Positions 53,949-63,920 of a stretch of DNA of 64,000 bases are shown one piece after another. The stretch is from Daphnia pulex. Lineage: Eukaryota > Arthropoda > Branchiopoda > Diplostraca > Daphniidae. Position 1 is the stretch's first letter. The number at the start of each line of letters is the position of its first letter. The stretch spans positions 7,564,001 to 7,628,000 of the forward strand of contig NC_060024.1 of NCBI RefSeq assembly GCF_021134715.1, given 5' to 3'. A program made the position numbers and the translations under genes. Under the pieces are notes generated by a model. It saw only the letters and a program-made list of their open reading frames with translations, did not search any database and had not been told where the DNA came from.

Positions 53949-54892
53949 TACAGTACCTAACTAAAGTTTGGAAACGCGCGCGCGCGCGAGAGAACCATAT
54001 GGCGTTTAGCTTTTTTTCTCGGCGATCCGAAAAATCCAATTTTCGTCGGATCGCAATGAATTTTTTTTTGGCCGTAGCCATTAAGAGTAGCAATAAGCTG
54101 AATTTTTTTCAGATTTTTCCTACTAAGGGGAGGGTAGGTTTAAAATGGATCCCTAAGTTTGGAAACACGCTATAGTGCTCCATACAAATTAGGGTACTTT
54201 GAAGGGGAATAACTAATGGACGGGTAGAGCTAGGAAGACGAAGAAAACTCTGAAATGAAGAGCTTTGCAAGTTCAACAGAAGTCTTCATTTTCAGATTTT
54301 TTGCGTAATATTTAATCTAGTCAATTCTGAATTGAAAACATGATTTATTTGTTTGCCCCTGTTTGTCCCTTTTTTCCTCCCCATTTCCACCCCGCGCGCC
54401 TTTTTCTCTGTTAAACAGAGAAATCGCGCGCTTATGAGGGGGCGACAACCCGGCGTGGGTGGAATGGGTGGAGAAGAAAGGGACTAGAACGGGCAATAAA
54501 ATAAAATCCGTTTCCAATTAAGAAGATCAAATATTACGCGAAAAATCTGAAAATGAAGAATGTTGTTCAGCTTGCGAAGCTCTTCATTTCAGAGTTTTCC
54601 TCGTCTTCCTAGCTCTACCCGTCCATTAGTTATTCCCCTTCAAAGTACCCTAATTTGTATGGAGTACTATAGCGTGTTTCCAAACTTAGGGATCCATTTT
54701 AAACCTACCCTCCCCTTGGTAGGAAAAATATGAAAAAACTCAGCTTATTGCTACTCCTAATGACTACGGCCCCAAAAAATTTCATCGCGATCCGACGAAA
54801 ATTGGATTTTTCGGATCGCCGAGAAAAAAAGCTAAACGCCATAAGGTTCTCTCTCTCGCGCGCGCGTTTCCAAACTTTAGGTAGGTGCTGTA
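53949..54892. mobile_element. 944-bp foldback element with TA target duplication (Tc1/mariner-type MITE)
   Basis: Two arms of about 370 bp are inverted copies of each other (about 53951-54318 and 54525-54890) around a loop of roughly 200 bp. The ends read CAGTACCTA... on the left and ...TAGGTGCTG on the right, each flanked outside by TA (53949-53950 and 54891-54892). A CAGT-type end with TA duplication is the Tc1/mariner signature. Both arms carry AAAGTTTGGAAACGCGCG and the same ATCCGACGAAAATTGGA block. There is no transposase frame, so it is non-autonomous. The family is inferred from the ends only. Confidence 0.75.
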
Positions 54893-56063
54893 TGTCCGCC
54901 ATGTTTGTTGGTTATTTTGGTTGTCTGTATTGGCTGAAAGTGTTTTTTCCCAATACAAAGTGAATTTTGAGAATCAGTGTGTAATTTTTTTGTGTGTGTC
55001 AGTTAATTGCTACGTATCTTGTTTAGTATGTGTAGCAATTTGTGTCTCCAGATCATATTCCTTGTATTTTTAAAAAATGTTTTCCCCTGTTTTTTTATTT
55101 TTTTTGCGACCGAATCCACAGAGAATCGGCCCGAGGGAAGAAAAGGGAGAAAAGGAAAGTTTAAAAAAAGGTAGGACCCATACTTTCCTTCGATTGATAT
55201 TTTTAATCGATTGATAAGATCGATCAACATCTCGATCGATTATTAAAGGAACAGCTAAAACTGACTCAACAGCAGTGTCTTCTGCATTGTTTGGGGCCCT
55301 AATTAGGCTCCTTCTACCAAAGATGGCTGAACAGCAAAATTTGGGAAGGAGGAGTCTAATACAACTTTAAACTTAAATATCTCGCGAAATAAATTTTTTC
55401 GAGGTAACAAACCTCTCGAAAAAATGATCCCTGTGAAAAATTACCATAGTCCAGTGGGTCATTCCATCCCAACTCGAATTTTTTCGTCGCGGAAAAAAAT
55501 AGAAATTTATGATTTTTTTACAGTGTGTTCCTTATGCATCGATCATGCACTTTGTGAAATTTCAGATTTTTAATTCAAATAGGAAGCTGTAAAATCGGAA
55601 TCAAAATTTCCGGTTTTGAATTTAATTTGCATGCGTAAATAGCGGTTTTGCTTGTTTTTCGACCGTTTCTACATACGGCATCGAAAAACAAAATACATAG
55701 AAAAATCGGAAATAATTCAGGCTTTCCAAATATGTATTCAAAAATCAAATTATGTTTTATTAAATTACCCTAATACAAATTTTTAATTTTTAATTTTAAA
55801 TGCATTTAGATAAAATATCGTTGGGTGTAGAGACTTGAAATTTTTAGGGTTTATAGATATCAATAATGTCTATCGTCATAAAAAATTTCAGCGTCCGCCA
55901 GACCGGCGTGAATTAGTTATCATTTATTTAAAATGAAAAGTAAGCGCTATCTCTTAACACAGGACCTCCCCTTAATCGAGCCTTTGGCAACTCCCTAAAC
56001 CCATATCCCTTGGGGATTCCCCCCTTCTAGAACTTTTGTCCTATGTTAAAGGATAGGGCTATC
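54893..56063. other. AT-rich repeat-like DNA, no gene seen
   Basis: No coding exon. 55240-55940 has short inverted words such as CTCGAAAAAA and CGATGC/GCATCG and looks like non-autonomous transposon debris. I cannot define its ends. Confidence 0.45.
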
Positions 56064-56145
56064 TTAAGATAGAAAAGCAAGCTTATCAGCTCACCGCGAA
56101 GGGATAGTCGTAAGCCAGTTGAAAACTGTCTTAAATGACAAATTC
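56064..56145 (+). repeat. outer terminal inverted repeat, left
   Basis: 82 bp beginning TTAAGATAGAAAAGCAAGC and ending TTAAATGACAAATTC. It matches the reverse complement of 61494-61573 with only a few differences. Confidence 0.85.
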
Positions 56146-56214
56146 AGGGCCTATTGTTAAGTCGGACTTATTCACGATTCACACTTTCCTTCACAGACTT
56201 TTTGGTCTTAAAAC

Positions 56215-56432
56215 GGGATTTTTCTGTCAAAGTTCAATATCCTTGCAAGTTATTTACGTTTAGTTTGTTCAATTCATATAAAACATAAAGTTCAATAATT
56301 TAATTTAAAAATAACCATCTTTTAGTCAAATAACTGCAAAAACATAAATGCAAATCTGGTTCTTGCGTCAAGGTTGGGTCATTAATTATTGCGTCATCGA
56401 CGACGATGCTATGGACATCTGGTGGTGATTTA
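56215..56432 (+). repeat. inner inverted repeat block, left
   Basis: Includes CTTGCAAGTTATTTACGTTT and CCATCTTTTAGTCAAATAAC, then GATGCTATGGACATCTGGTG. These are matched in inverted order by 60573-60850. It ends some 40 bases before the first coding frame. Confidence 0.8.
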
Positions 56433-56471
56433 TTTTGACCTAAAGCGAAAAAGTTGTAGTTTAACCACCAG

Positions 56472-59400
56472 ATGTCACCTCATGTGTGTCCTCTCACAGC
56501 AGAGCAACTTCCGTGCCTTGTCATAAGAAGGAGAGGTATGGACAACACCTGTGCCGAATTCAAAGTTTGCCGTAAACGTGTTGAAGCAGTTGGCCGATTT
56601 CTCATTCAGAACCATCCAGGCTTTGCTTCACATCGCATCACTTTTTGCCAGACCAACTGTGATTTGTTGCCCGAAGATGGACCTATGTTAAATATCCCGA
56701 CGATGGACAGTGACAACGATGAATTGAATGTCACTGACGAAGGAGCCATGACAAGGGATGTTCCACCAGAAGACATTCTTGATCAGCCACAACCTCCTGA
56801 TGTCGCTTTCGTCATTTCTAACAGCATCAGGCCTCCTCAACAAAATGAAATATTAAATGCGCTCGATCCGATTAATTGGCCAACAATTTCAACTGAGCCT
56901 ATCAACGAATTTGAGGTCATGTCTGGTCTTGCATCTCTGGCTTTCATCAAGTTGTTTCCTCTTGGGCAAGCTGACCCAACAAAGAAAGGTCGCAGACAAG
57001 ACCTATCCGAACTCGTTGCTTCTAACCACTTAATGAAATATGCCGAGATTGATTGTACAAAGGAACCTGACGAATCTCATCCAAACGGGTATTTGTATTA
57101 TCCGTTTGCTGAACATGAGCGCTTCTGTTTTTGGTCGGTTGATCGCATACGACGCCATCGAGCCCTTGGGCAGTGTTCCGTTTTTCTGAGACAAAATCCC
57201 GAAGAAGCTGCATTGTCTATGGAGGAACTTAAGGCTATGGCTGCCAACGGTCAACTTGACTCGGTTATCAGCAAAATGTACTCCTATACAGCCAATGTCA
57301 CTGGCAGTGACGCCTACTGGAGCAAGCGTCGGAGAGAATAAGAGGCTATAATGCAACAGAAAGGTCTTGGCACGGCTTTTTTTACTGTTAGCTTTGCTGA
57401 CAATCACTGGGACGACCTCCATCGTCTTATGCCCAACGGTTCAGCTGAACCAAAACTTCGCTACCAGAGTACAAATGCAAATTTACATCTAGAAGACTGG
57501 TACTTTTCCGAAAAATTACGTCTTTTCATGAAACATTTTTTCGGTGGTGTCTTGGATCTCGAATGGTTTTGGTATCGTTTCGAGTGGCAATCAAGAACAG
57601 CCATTCATGCCCACGGTGTTGTAAAGCTCAAAAACGACCCGTGGATTGCCGACCTAATGATTAAAGTCTACGCTGGCCGACTTATGGCGCAAAAACTAGC
57701 TGATCCACAGTACACAGGAAACCTTAGCGAACAAGACGTCCTAGAAAAGCAAGATCTTGTTGAAGCCGGCATTCTTGCAGAACTCAAGGTTCTAAAGTAT
57801 GCCGATACTCTGTTGTGTGCCTGTAATACTCGGTCTGATCCAGTCAACCCGTTCAATGCTGAAGTACCAGTTCCCCATCCATGTTCAAGTAATGTCTCGT
57901 CAATTTTGAACGATGGAGCAGCCGTGGACGACTTCTACGAAAGATTGGCAAACTGTGTTCAACGTCACGTCTGTCGACCAGACGGTTACTGTAAATCGAA
58001 GGATGGCAAATGTCGTTTTCACTTTCCTTTTGATCTAGTTAGTGAATCGAGAATAGTTTTTGAAAAAATCGGAAACACAGACTCTGTTCGTGCTAAAATT
58101 GTTCTCAAAAGAAACGACAAGTTCATGAATGTCCACAACAGATCAATGTTGGAACATTGGTGTGCCAATGTAGATCTTCAGCTCATTCTTGATCATCACG
58201 CTGCAATGAACTACATGGTCAAATATGCCAGCAAACAAGAGCGATCTGGAAACACTTTACAGCAAGTGATAAAAACGATTATCAACAAGGCTGATGTCAC
58301 CGACAATGCTGGCTCCGCATTTAGCTCCTCAATAATTCGTTCCATTGGCCATCGTGACATCGGGAAAGGTGAAGCGTCGCGCATTTTGTTTTCCGGCCAC
58401 CACTGTGAATCATCCTTCAATTACGTCAACGTTTCTTTGGACCTGACTGTTAACGAAGTCTACAGAAATCCAACGACTGGTGAGTTGGAAACTCGACCAA
58501 CTCTGCTTACCTATTTTGCCAAACGTCATGTCTACATTGAACAAAACACCTACCCCAATTGGAATCTTGATCAACCCAATTTTATCGAGTTTTGTCGTCA
58601 CTTCACTGTCGTCAAAGGGAATCTTAGAAATAACCCCAATCCGGACTTGACCATTGTTTTGACATTCTTGGTGCATCGAAATTCTCCTACGTCAGCTACC
58701 TACCATCTGTTCTGCCGATATTCGCTAATCAAGTTTTTCCCATGGACGGAATCATCTATTCCAATGCTTTTGGATGACAACCTTGTCGTACGCCAATGGC
58801 AAGACTTTCGATTGACTGCAGCTGTGGAACTGCGTCAATATTTCAACTTAGACGGAGAATTACAAAGTCGATTAGATCAGGCAGCTGATGACCTCCAGGA
58901 AGAAGACAACATTGAAAACGACAACTTTAATTAACTTGAATGGCAGCAAGCGGTCGGTATGCGACCTGCTGGCGAACAAGAAGTTCGTTCTGATCTACCT
59001 GTGATTGACCGTTCTTTCCCTTGGCTGACTAGTCTTCAGCTTCATTACATTCCACATGAATTGGCCTGTGGAAGCACTTGGGTGGTTAATCATCTAACCA
59101 ACGGAAGAGATCTCGGCACTGATTCTACAGATTTACCCTTTGTCAGTCCCAGTCAACTGAATCGTTCACAACGAATGTGGTTCGACATGGTTGTTGAGGC
59201 TCTGCAATCTCGGAAACAGTTGTTATATTGATCGTCAACGGCACAGCTAGTACTGGCAAAACCTTCACTATTTCAGCAATTTCCAGTGCTGTCCCTAAAG
59301 AACATATTGTTCGTTCGGCCTACACCGCTAAAGCTGCTCATCTCATCCGCGGTGAAACTTTGCATAAGATATTTCAAATTCCAGTAGAAAAAGGCCAAGG

Positions 59401-60620
59401 CACAAAGTTCGGCCCTCTTAATGGAGCGAAACTGGCAGCTCTTCAAGAGAAATTTCGTCATGTTAAAATTATCATAATTGACGAATATTCAATGTTGAGC
59501 TTGACCATGCTTGGAAAAATTGACGCTCGTCTTCGTGAAGCCAAAGGCAACAACCTTTTTTTGTGGTGGGATGACTGTTATTTTGGTTGGAGATCCAGCT
59601 CAGCTTCCTCCTGTGGCTGCTCCTTCCCTCTATTCCCAATCGACAGCACCGTATGCCAACGAGGGTCGGGCCGCTTACTTGGCTTTCCAATCCGTCATCA
59701 AGTTGACAGAAGTTCGACGACAACTAGTAGAAGATGGCGACATTGACCAGCAAACATTCCTGGACACACTTAACTCTTTGAGAGAGGGAAACTGTTCCAT
59801 AGACCAGTGGAAATTCCTTCAAGCAAGAAATCCGGAAGCCATTGCCAACTTTGGCACTGATTTTGAAGATGCGACCTACTTGTTTGCCACCAACGAAGCT
59901 GTAAATCGCAGAAATTACTTCAAACTACCACAACTTCAAATGCCAATCACCCTACTACGGTCGGTAAATCTGCCTTCAAGTGGCAAGTCAAAGCCATCTG
60001 ATCAGTTTCGAGGGCTTCAAGTTGAACTGTACCTTGCGATTGGAGCCCAAGTAACGTTAACATCCAACATCAACACGGCTGTGGGACTCACTAATGGTGC
60101 CAGAGGTACCGTGGTTGATATCGTCTATTCCAAACAGCCCAATGTTGATCTGCCTGATTTCATCGTTGTTAGATGGCCTGATTATACCGGTCCTCAATTC
60201 TTCTCTGCAACCATGAATAACGGCATTTCAACTCACAACTGTATACCAATCCTGGCCATATCCATACGGTCTGATGACACGAGAGCCGTCCGGATTCAGT
60301 TTCCCCTTCGCCTTGCTTATGCGATGACCGTATGGAAATCTCAAGGAGAAACTCTAGGCAAAACTGTTGTAGACATCGGTCCCAAAGAAACCGCCGGCCT
60401 GACTTTCGTCGCTCTTTCAAGGGAACGACACATTAGTGATTTGGCCGTCTTGCCATTTGACTATCAAAGAGCATTGAAAATATCGACTGGCGATGGGTTA
60501 TTTGCTAGGAAGATGGAAGAAAGACGGCTAAATATGTTGTGTCAGGCTACACAAGATCAATGGTTTGCAAATAACCATCCACCAGATGCCCATAGCATTG
60601 CCGCTATGACGCAACCATGA
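56472..60620 (+). pseudogene. Helitron RepHel: HUH endonuclease plus Pif1-like helicase, broken
   Basis: A rolling-circle transposase. Pieces: 56472-57341 (Helitron_like_N, with AFIKLFPLG and YWSKRRRE), 57351-58934 (Rep), 58959-59231, 59228-59566 or so, and 59511-60620 (helicase). In-frame stops at 57339-57341 (TAA) and 58932-58934 (TAA) split otherwise continuous sequence. The frame shifts near 59228, and again in the T-run near 59557-59563. Rep carries the two-His motif IHAHGV at 57606-57614 and two tyrosines in YMVKYASK at 58212-58226. The helicase has Walker A GTASTGKT (59240s), Walker B IIIDEYSM, motif III VILVGDPAQLPPV, LTEVRRQ, GLTNGARGTVVDI, and AYAMTVWKSQGETLG near the end. Motifs are intact between the breaks, so inactivation is probably recent. 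I do not rebuild the protein. Confidence 0.88.
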
Positions 60621-60850
60621 CGCAACAACCATCCACCAGATGTCCATAGCATCGCCGTGATGACGCAACCATGACGCAACAACCATATGAAGATTTAAGA
60701 TGAAGATTTAAGTTTTGCAGTTATTTGACTAAAAGATGGTTATATCTAAATTAAATTATTGAACTTTATGTGTAAAAATTGGAAAATATGAGTTGAGCAA
60801 ACTAAACGTAAATAACTTGCAAGGACATTGAACTGTGAATTAAAAATCCC
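60573..60850 (-). repeat. inner inverted repeat block, right, with 54-bp tandem duplication
   Basis: The inverted partner of 56215-56432. Positions 60573-60626 and 60627-60680 are two near-identical 54-bp copies (CATCCACCAGATG, CATAGCAT, ATGACGCAACCATGACGCAA). The helicase stop codon at 60618-60620 lies inside the first copy, so the last ~14 residues of the protein are encoded by the repeat itself. Confidence 0.8.
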
Positions 60851-60890
60851 ACAGGATTGCAATTGCGAAAGGCAAGTGTGAATACGAGGT

Positions 60891-60899
60891 TATATAAGG
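60891..60899 (+). promoter_or_regulatory. possible TATA box of right-arm ORF
   Basis: TATATAAGG lies about 75 bases upstream of the ATG at 60972, inside the element's right arm. Spacing fits a Pol II start between them. Weak without transcript data. Confidence 0.3.
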
Positions 60900-60971
60900 G
60901 CACGAGGTGATTTTAAAAGCATTATTTGATGTCAATTGAACGTCCGCAATTAAGACCGAATGCTTCAAACA

Positions 60972-61294
60972 ATGGATCTGGATGAAATGATGTACGAGGA
61001 TTGGATTTCTTCTACCATCGAAGATTGGCAAAACGAAGTGGACATCGAATTGTGAATCAGGAACAAGAAATGCAGATTGAAATGGAAGAAGAAGAAAAGG
61101 AGCATCAGTACTTATTCTGGCTTGAGGCAACTGTAAACGAATTTCAAAAACCTGTCCTAGACGCAGCTAAAGAGAGGATGTTCGAACTTGGTATTCCTCC
61201 AAATTTTCCCTTTCCACCTTTTCTTTTTGATTCATTTCCAACCCTTTCTAGGCTTGCATTTGACAGTATCCCGCATCAACTTCTGATCATTTAA
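60972..61294 (+). pseudogene. small acidic accessory ORF in the right arm, frameshifted
   Basis: The ATG at 60972 opens 27 codons (MDLDEMMYEDWISSTIEDWQ...) to a TGA at 61053-61055. An overlapping frame, open from 61001 to 61294, carries on with similar acidic character (MQIEMEEEEKEHQYLFWLEA), an Ala/Glu helix and a Pro/Phe-rich tail (IPPNFPFPPFLFDSFPT). The two look like one protein of about 105 residues split by a frameshift. I do not recognise it. It may be an element-encoded accessory protein or a captured host fragment. Confidence 0.4.
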
Positions 61295-61493
61295 TCATTT
61301 AAGATGGATGTTTGTTTTATTGCCTGTACCCGGATGCACCGTAGTGCATGATAAATCATGCATTTTTTTATCAATGTAATCGTCAACTTTCGTTAATACA
61401 AATAACTGCGACTTAAGAATAAAATATTGTTTTGACCGATTGATTTTTAGCCATGACTCAGACAAGTCAAAATTCCGCGAAAAAAGTTTTTTC

Positions 61494-61573
61494 GAATTTG
61501 TCATTTAAGACAGTTTTCAACTGGCTTACGACTATCCATTCGGCGAGCTGATAAGCTTGCGTTTCTATCTTAA
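61494..61573 (-). repeat. outer terminal inverted repeat, right
   Basis: 80 bp, the inverted partner of 56064-56145. Reading outward it ends TTTCTATCTTAA. A two-base length difference separates the partners near CGCGAAG versus CGAAT. Confidence 0.85.
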
Positions 61574-61645
61574 ATCAAAATAAATGAAAATGGAACAACA
61601 GCAATCGTTGGTTTAAAATCCAACTCACCATTTCATATCCGTTCA

Positions 61646-61729
61646 TAGTGTAGGGGTTAGCGTACTCGATCAGGGAATGTTTGCCGCGCACTCATCCCTG
61701 TCGTGTATTCGATGCCATGGTTCAAACCC
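61646..61729 (+). repeat. tRNA-like A box/B box sequence, possible SINE head or tRNA relic
   Basis: TAGTGTAGGGGTTAGC (61646-61661) matches a Pol III A box of the Glu/Asp/Val tRNA kind, and GGTTCAAACCC (61719-61729) matches a B box. The distance is longer than in a normal tRNA and the acceptor stem does not pair convincingly. It is not a functional tRNA gene; a tRNA-derived SINE is possible. Confidence 0.4.
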
Positions 61730-61884
61730 AGCACTCGCCAAGAAATTTAATAGAGGACATTGAAATTGCCAATGGAAATATTCTACCCCACCCTTCTCCC
61801 ACATTGCTCGAGGTGTTTAGGTGCGTGTGTGCGTCAACCCTCAGTCCTTCTGTACGATTGGAGGGTGATGTCGACCTTTTTGGT

Positions 61885-62061
61885 CGATTTTTGTCGAGTC
61901 GAGCGAGGTCAGACGTAGCCTTGGGTGTTTTTTACCCTTTTCGCAGGTAGAAAACGGTCGACCAATCACAGCGTGCGCTCATCCGGATTTCCAGACTTCC
62001 GGACTTCCAGAAAGATACACAAACAAAGCTCCTCCCTCTTTTTGCCCTTTTCTTTTTATTA
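61885..62061 (+). repeat. direct repeat copy 1 with CCAAT box
   Basis: About 177 bp, repeated at 62215-62384. Shared words: GAGCGAGGTCAG, CCAATCACAGC, GCGCTCATCCGGA, GATACACA, and GCCCTTTTC near the end. Confidence 0.75.
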
Positions 62062-62120
62062 GTTAGGGACAAGTAACTTTATGCCCGTCCAGGGCCGGTT
62101 GTTAGTTGGCCTAGTGTAAA

Positions 62121-62180
62121 TTAGCCCGTTATGCAAATTCCCTTGCCCGTGCCGTTTCCCTTGCCCGTGGATCCCTTGCC
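62121..62180. repeat. short CCCTTGCCCG repeats between the direct repeats
   Basis: CCCTTGCCCG occurs three times in about 50 bases, with variable spacers. It sits between the two larger direct-repeat copies and adds to the impression of local duplication. Confidence 0.6.
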
Positions 62181-62214
62181 CGCGAGCCATCTCCTTTATT
62201 GGAGCTTTTAGGCA

Positions 62215-62384
62215 GGATTTTGGTCAAGTCGCCGAGCGAGGTCAGTCGTAGCCCTGGGCGATGGCGACCCTTTCGCAGGTAGTAGCCCGTGAGCCAATCA
62301 CAGCATGCGCTCATCCGGACTTGCAAAAAACAAACAGATACACACACAAACTCCTCCCCCTTTTCGCCCTTTTCGTTTTATAGA
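62215..62384 (+). repeat. direct repeat copy 2 with CCAAT box
   Basis: About 170 bp, the partner of 61885-62061 in the same orientation. It ends immediately before a possible coding exon at 62391. Confidence 0.75.
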
Positions 62385-62390
62385 CAAGGG

Positions 62391-62582
62391 ATGCTTACCA
62401 TATTGCAACGATATTTCCGAATAGGAAACTGCAAGTCTGCAACTGTTGCACATCAAAATATGGACACTCGAATCGATCCACAGCATAGTCCACAGCAATG
62501 GCAGCAACTTGTGAAAGAAAGGTGCAAATGGCAGAATTTACTGTCCCGTCTCTCCCGTTTTGGCACCATTTTCACCCTAGCG
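62391..62582 (+). CDS. possible first exon of an unknown gene
   Basis: 64 codons from an ATG (MLTILQRYFRIGNCKSATVA) through a Gln-rich middle (DPQHSPQQWQQLVKERCKWQ) to LSRLSRFGTIFTLA. It ends at a strong GTAAGT donor in phase 0. Composition is protein-like. No following exon is recognised before the window ends. Possibly part of a transposon-derived gene. Confidence 0.3.
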
Positions 62583-63386
62583 GTAAGTTTGTTAACAATT
62601 TCTTTTTAAACACACGTTGTTGCCATTTTCAAAACGAAATTAAATTTTCAAAAAAAAATAGCGGACTAATTAGCTAGTAATGTAGTATAAATAATTGTAT
62701 TGTTATTTAACAAAAAAAAACATCTTAACACATAAATTTTAACAAAATCAACAAAAGCTGATAAGCTTTCTTTTGTCAAAAATGTTATCAGGTGGGTTTT
62801 GGAAACTTAGAAAAAAAAATTAAAAATTGTAGAAGGAAAAGAAAAAGGTGAATCACAACATCTAACGAAACTGCTAAGAAGAAAAATTTTGAATGGATTG
62901 CCAAAAAGGTTGAAACGGAGATCATTTTGTAAAGGTCGACACAACGGAATCATTGTGTCACCAATACGAAGAACTTAAATACTATGAGGCGACTTTACTC
63001 ACAATGTCAAAGTGAAGTGTCTAAGACCAACGGGAATAATTAAGGCTAAACAATGTATTGATAACGGACAGATCATACAATAAGGTGAACTAATAATATT
63101 AAATAGTGAGACGATAAATAGGTGAGACAATACTACTTGTATGGAGAAAATGTGGTAGCGGGCTGAGCGGTTAGGCTTGTCGAGAAACGGCAAGTTTCGA
63201 GGTACAGTTGGAAATGGCACTTAGCTTAAATAACAGGCACTGAGCACAAGGGAAAATATAACTAATACAATACCAAAAAGGAGAGTGCGACTGGAACACA
63301 ATGGTAGTGTGAATGCCGTGGGAGAATGCAGTCCAGAATAACATTTACATACAGTTTTTATACTAATTCTGGCTGCACGGTTAGCA
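62583..63386. other. no gene seen
   Basis: AT-rich sequence without a recognisable exon or RNA gene. If 62391-62582 is a real first exon, this would be its intron. Confidence 0.45.
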
Positions 63387-63465
63387 TAGGCCTAGAGAGG
63401 AAGTATAGGGAGCAGACATGTTTAGGCCTAGAGAGGATAGTATAGGGAAACGTGAGCAGACACGC
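63387..63465. repeat. two-copy short tandem repeat
   Basis: TAGGCCTAGAGAGGA, AGTATAGGG and GCAGACA occur twice, offset by about 36 bases. The second copy has a small insertion. Confidence 0.7.
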
Positions 63466-63611
63466 TAAGACATGGCAAGAGCGGAGACGGACGAAAAGGG
63501 AGTTTGTTATTGAAAAGCGTTGAAGGAAAAAGGAAAATATATTTATATAGTGTCATAAAAGATAAAAGTACGCCTAAAGTTAATATAGCGAAAAGGGAAA
63601 GGGGATAGTAA

Positions 63612-63920
63612 AAAGGGAAAGGGATGGGGCGAGTTGGCGGCAGAGATGGGGCGAGTTGGCGGCAGATTCAAATGGTAGCAGCCTCCTCTGGTATGAGATG
63701 GAGAATAGCGGAAGCGACATCTAGTAGTCGACGTTAGAGATTGTCTTGTAGAAAGGGAAAGTAACAAGGGAAAGGGGTGGGGCAAGTTGGCGGCAAAGAT
63801 GGGGCGAGTTGGCGGCAGATTCAAATGGTAGCAGCCTCCTCTGGTATGAGATGAAGTATAGCGGAAGCGACATCTAGTAGTCGATGTTAGAGATTGTCTT
63901 GTAGAAAGGGAAAGTAACAG
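63612..63920. repeat. 153-bp tandem duplication with internal 22-bp repeats
   Basis: Two copies about 153 bp apart share GGCAGATTCAAATGGTAGCA, GCCTCCTCTGGTATGAGATG, GCGGAAGCGACATCTAGTAG and GATTGTCTTGTAGAAAGGGA. Within each, a unit of about 22 bp (GATGGGGCGAGTTGGCGGCA) is itself doubled. It may be the internal repeat region of a retroelement LTR, but no LTR boundary is proven. Confidence 0.8.

Larger units (their letters stand above)
56064..61573 (+). mobile_element. degenerate Helitron-type Rep/helicase element bounded by nested inverted repeats
   Basis: The element encodes a Helitron-like RepHel protein on the plus strand (56472-60620). It is enclosed by inverted repeats: an outer pair (56064-56145 with 61494-61573, about 90% identical) and inner pairs (about 56215-56343 with 60708-60850; about 56374-56432 with 60573-60680). 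Classical Helitrons have no long terminal inverted repeats, so this structure is unusual. A 3-base ATC flanks both outer ends (56061-56063; 61574-61576), too short to prove a target duplication. The right arm is about 570 bp longer than the left and holds a small acidic ORF. The coding frame has two in-frame stops and two frameshifts, so this copy is dead. Confidence 0.75.

Noticed and set aside
53882-54175. Matching frames in the two arms near 53.9-54.9 kb (RRSEKSNFRRIAM in both)
   Set aside because: The same peptide arises because the arms are inverted copies; this is repeat structure and not a gene.
61646-61729. A functional tRNA gene
   Set aside because: Boxes are present but too far apart, and no acceptor stem pairing is seen.
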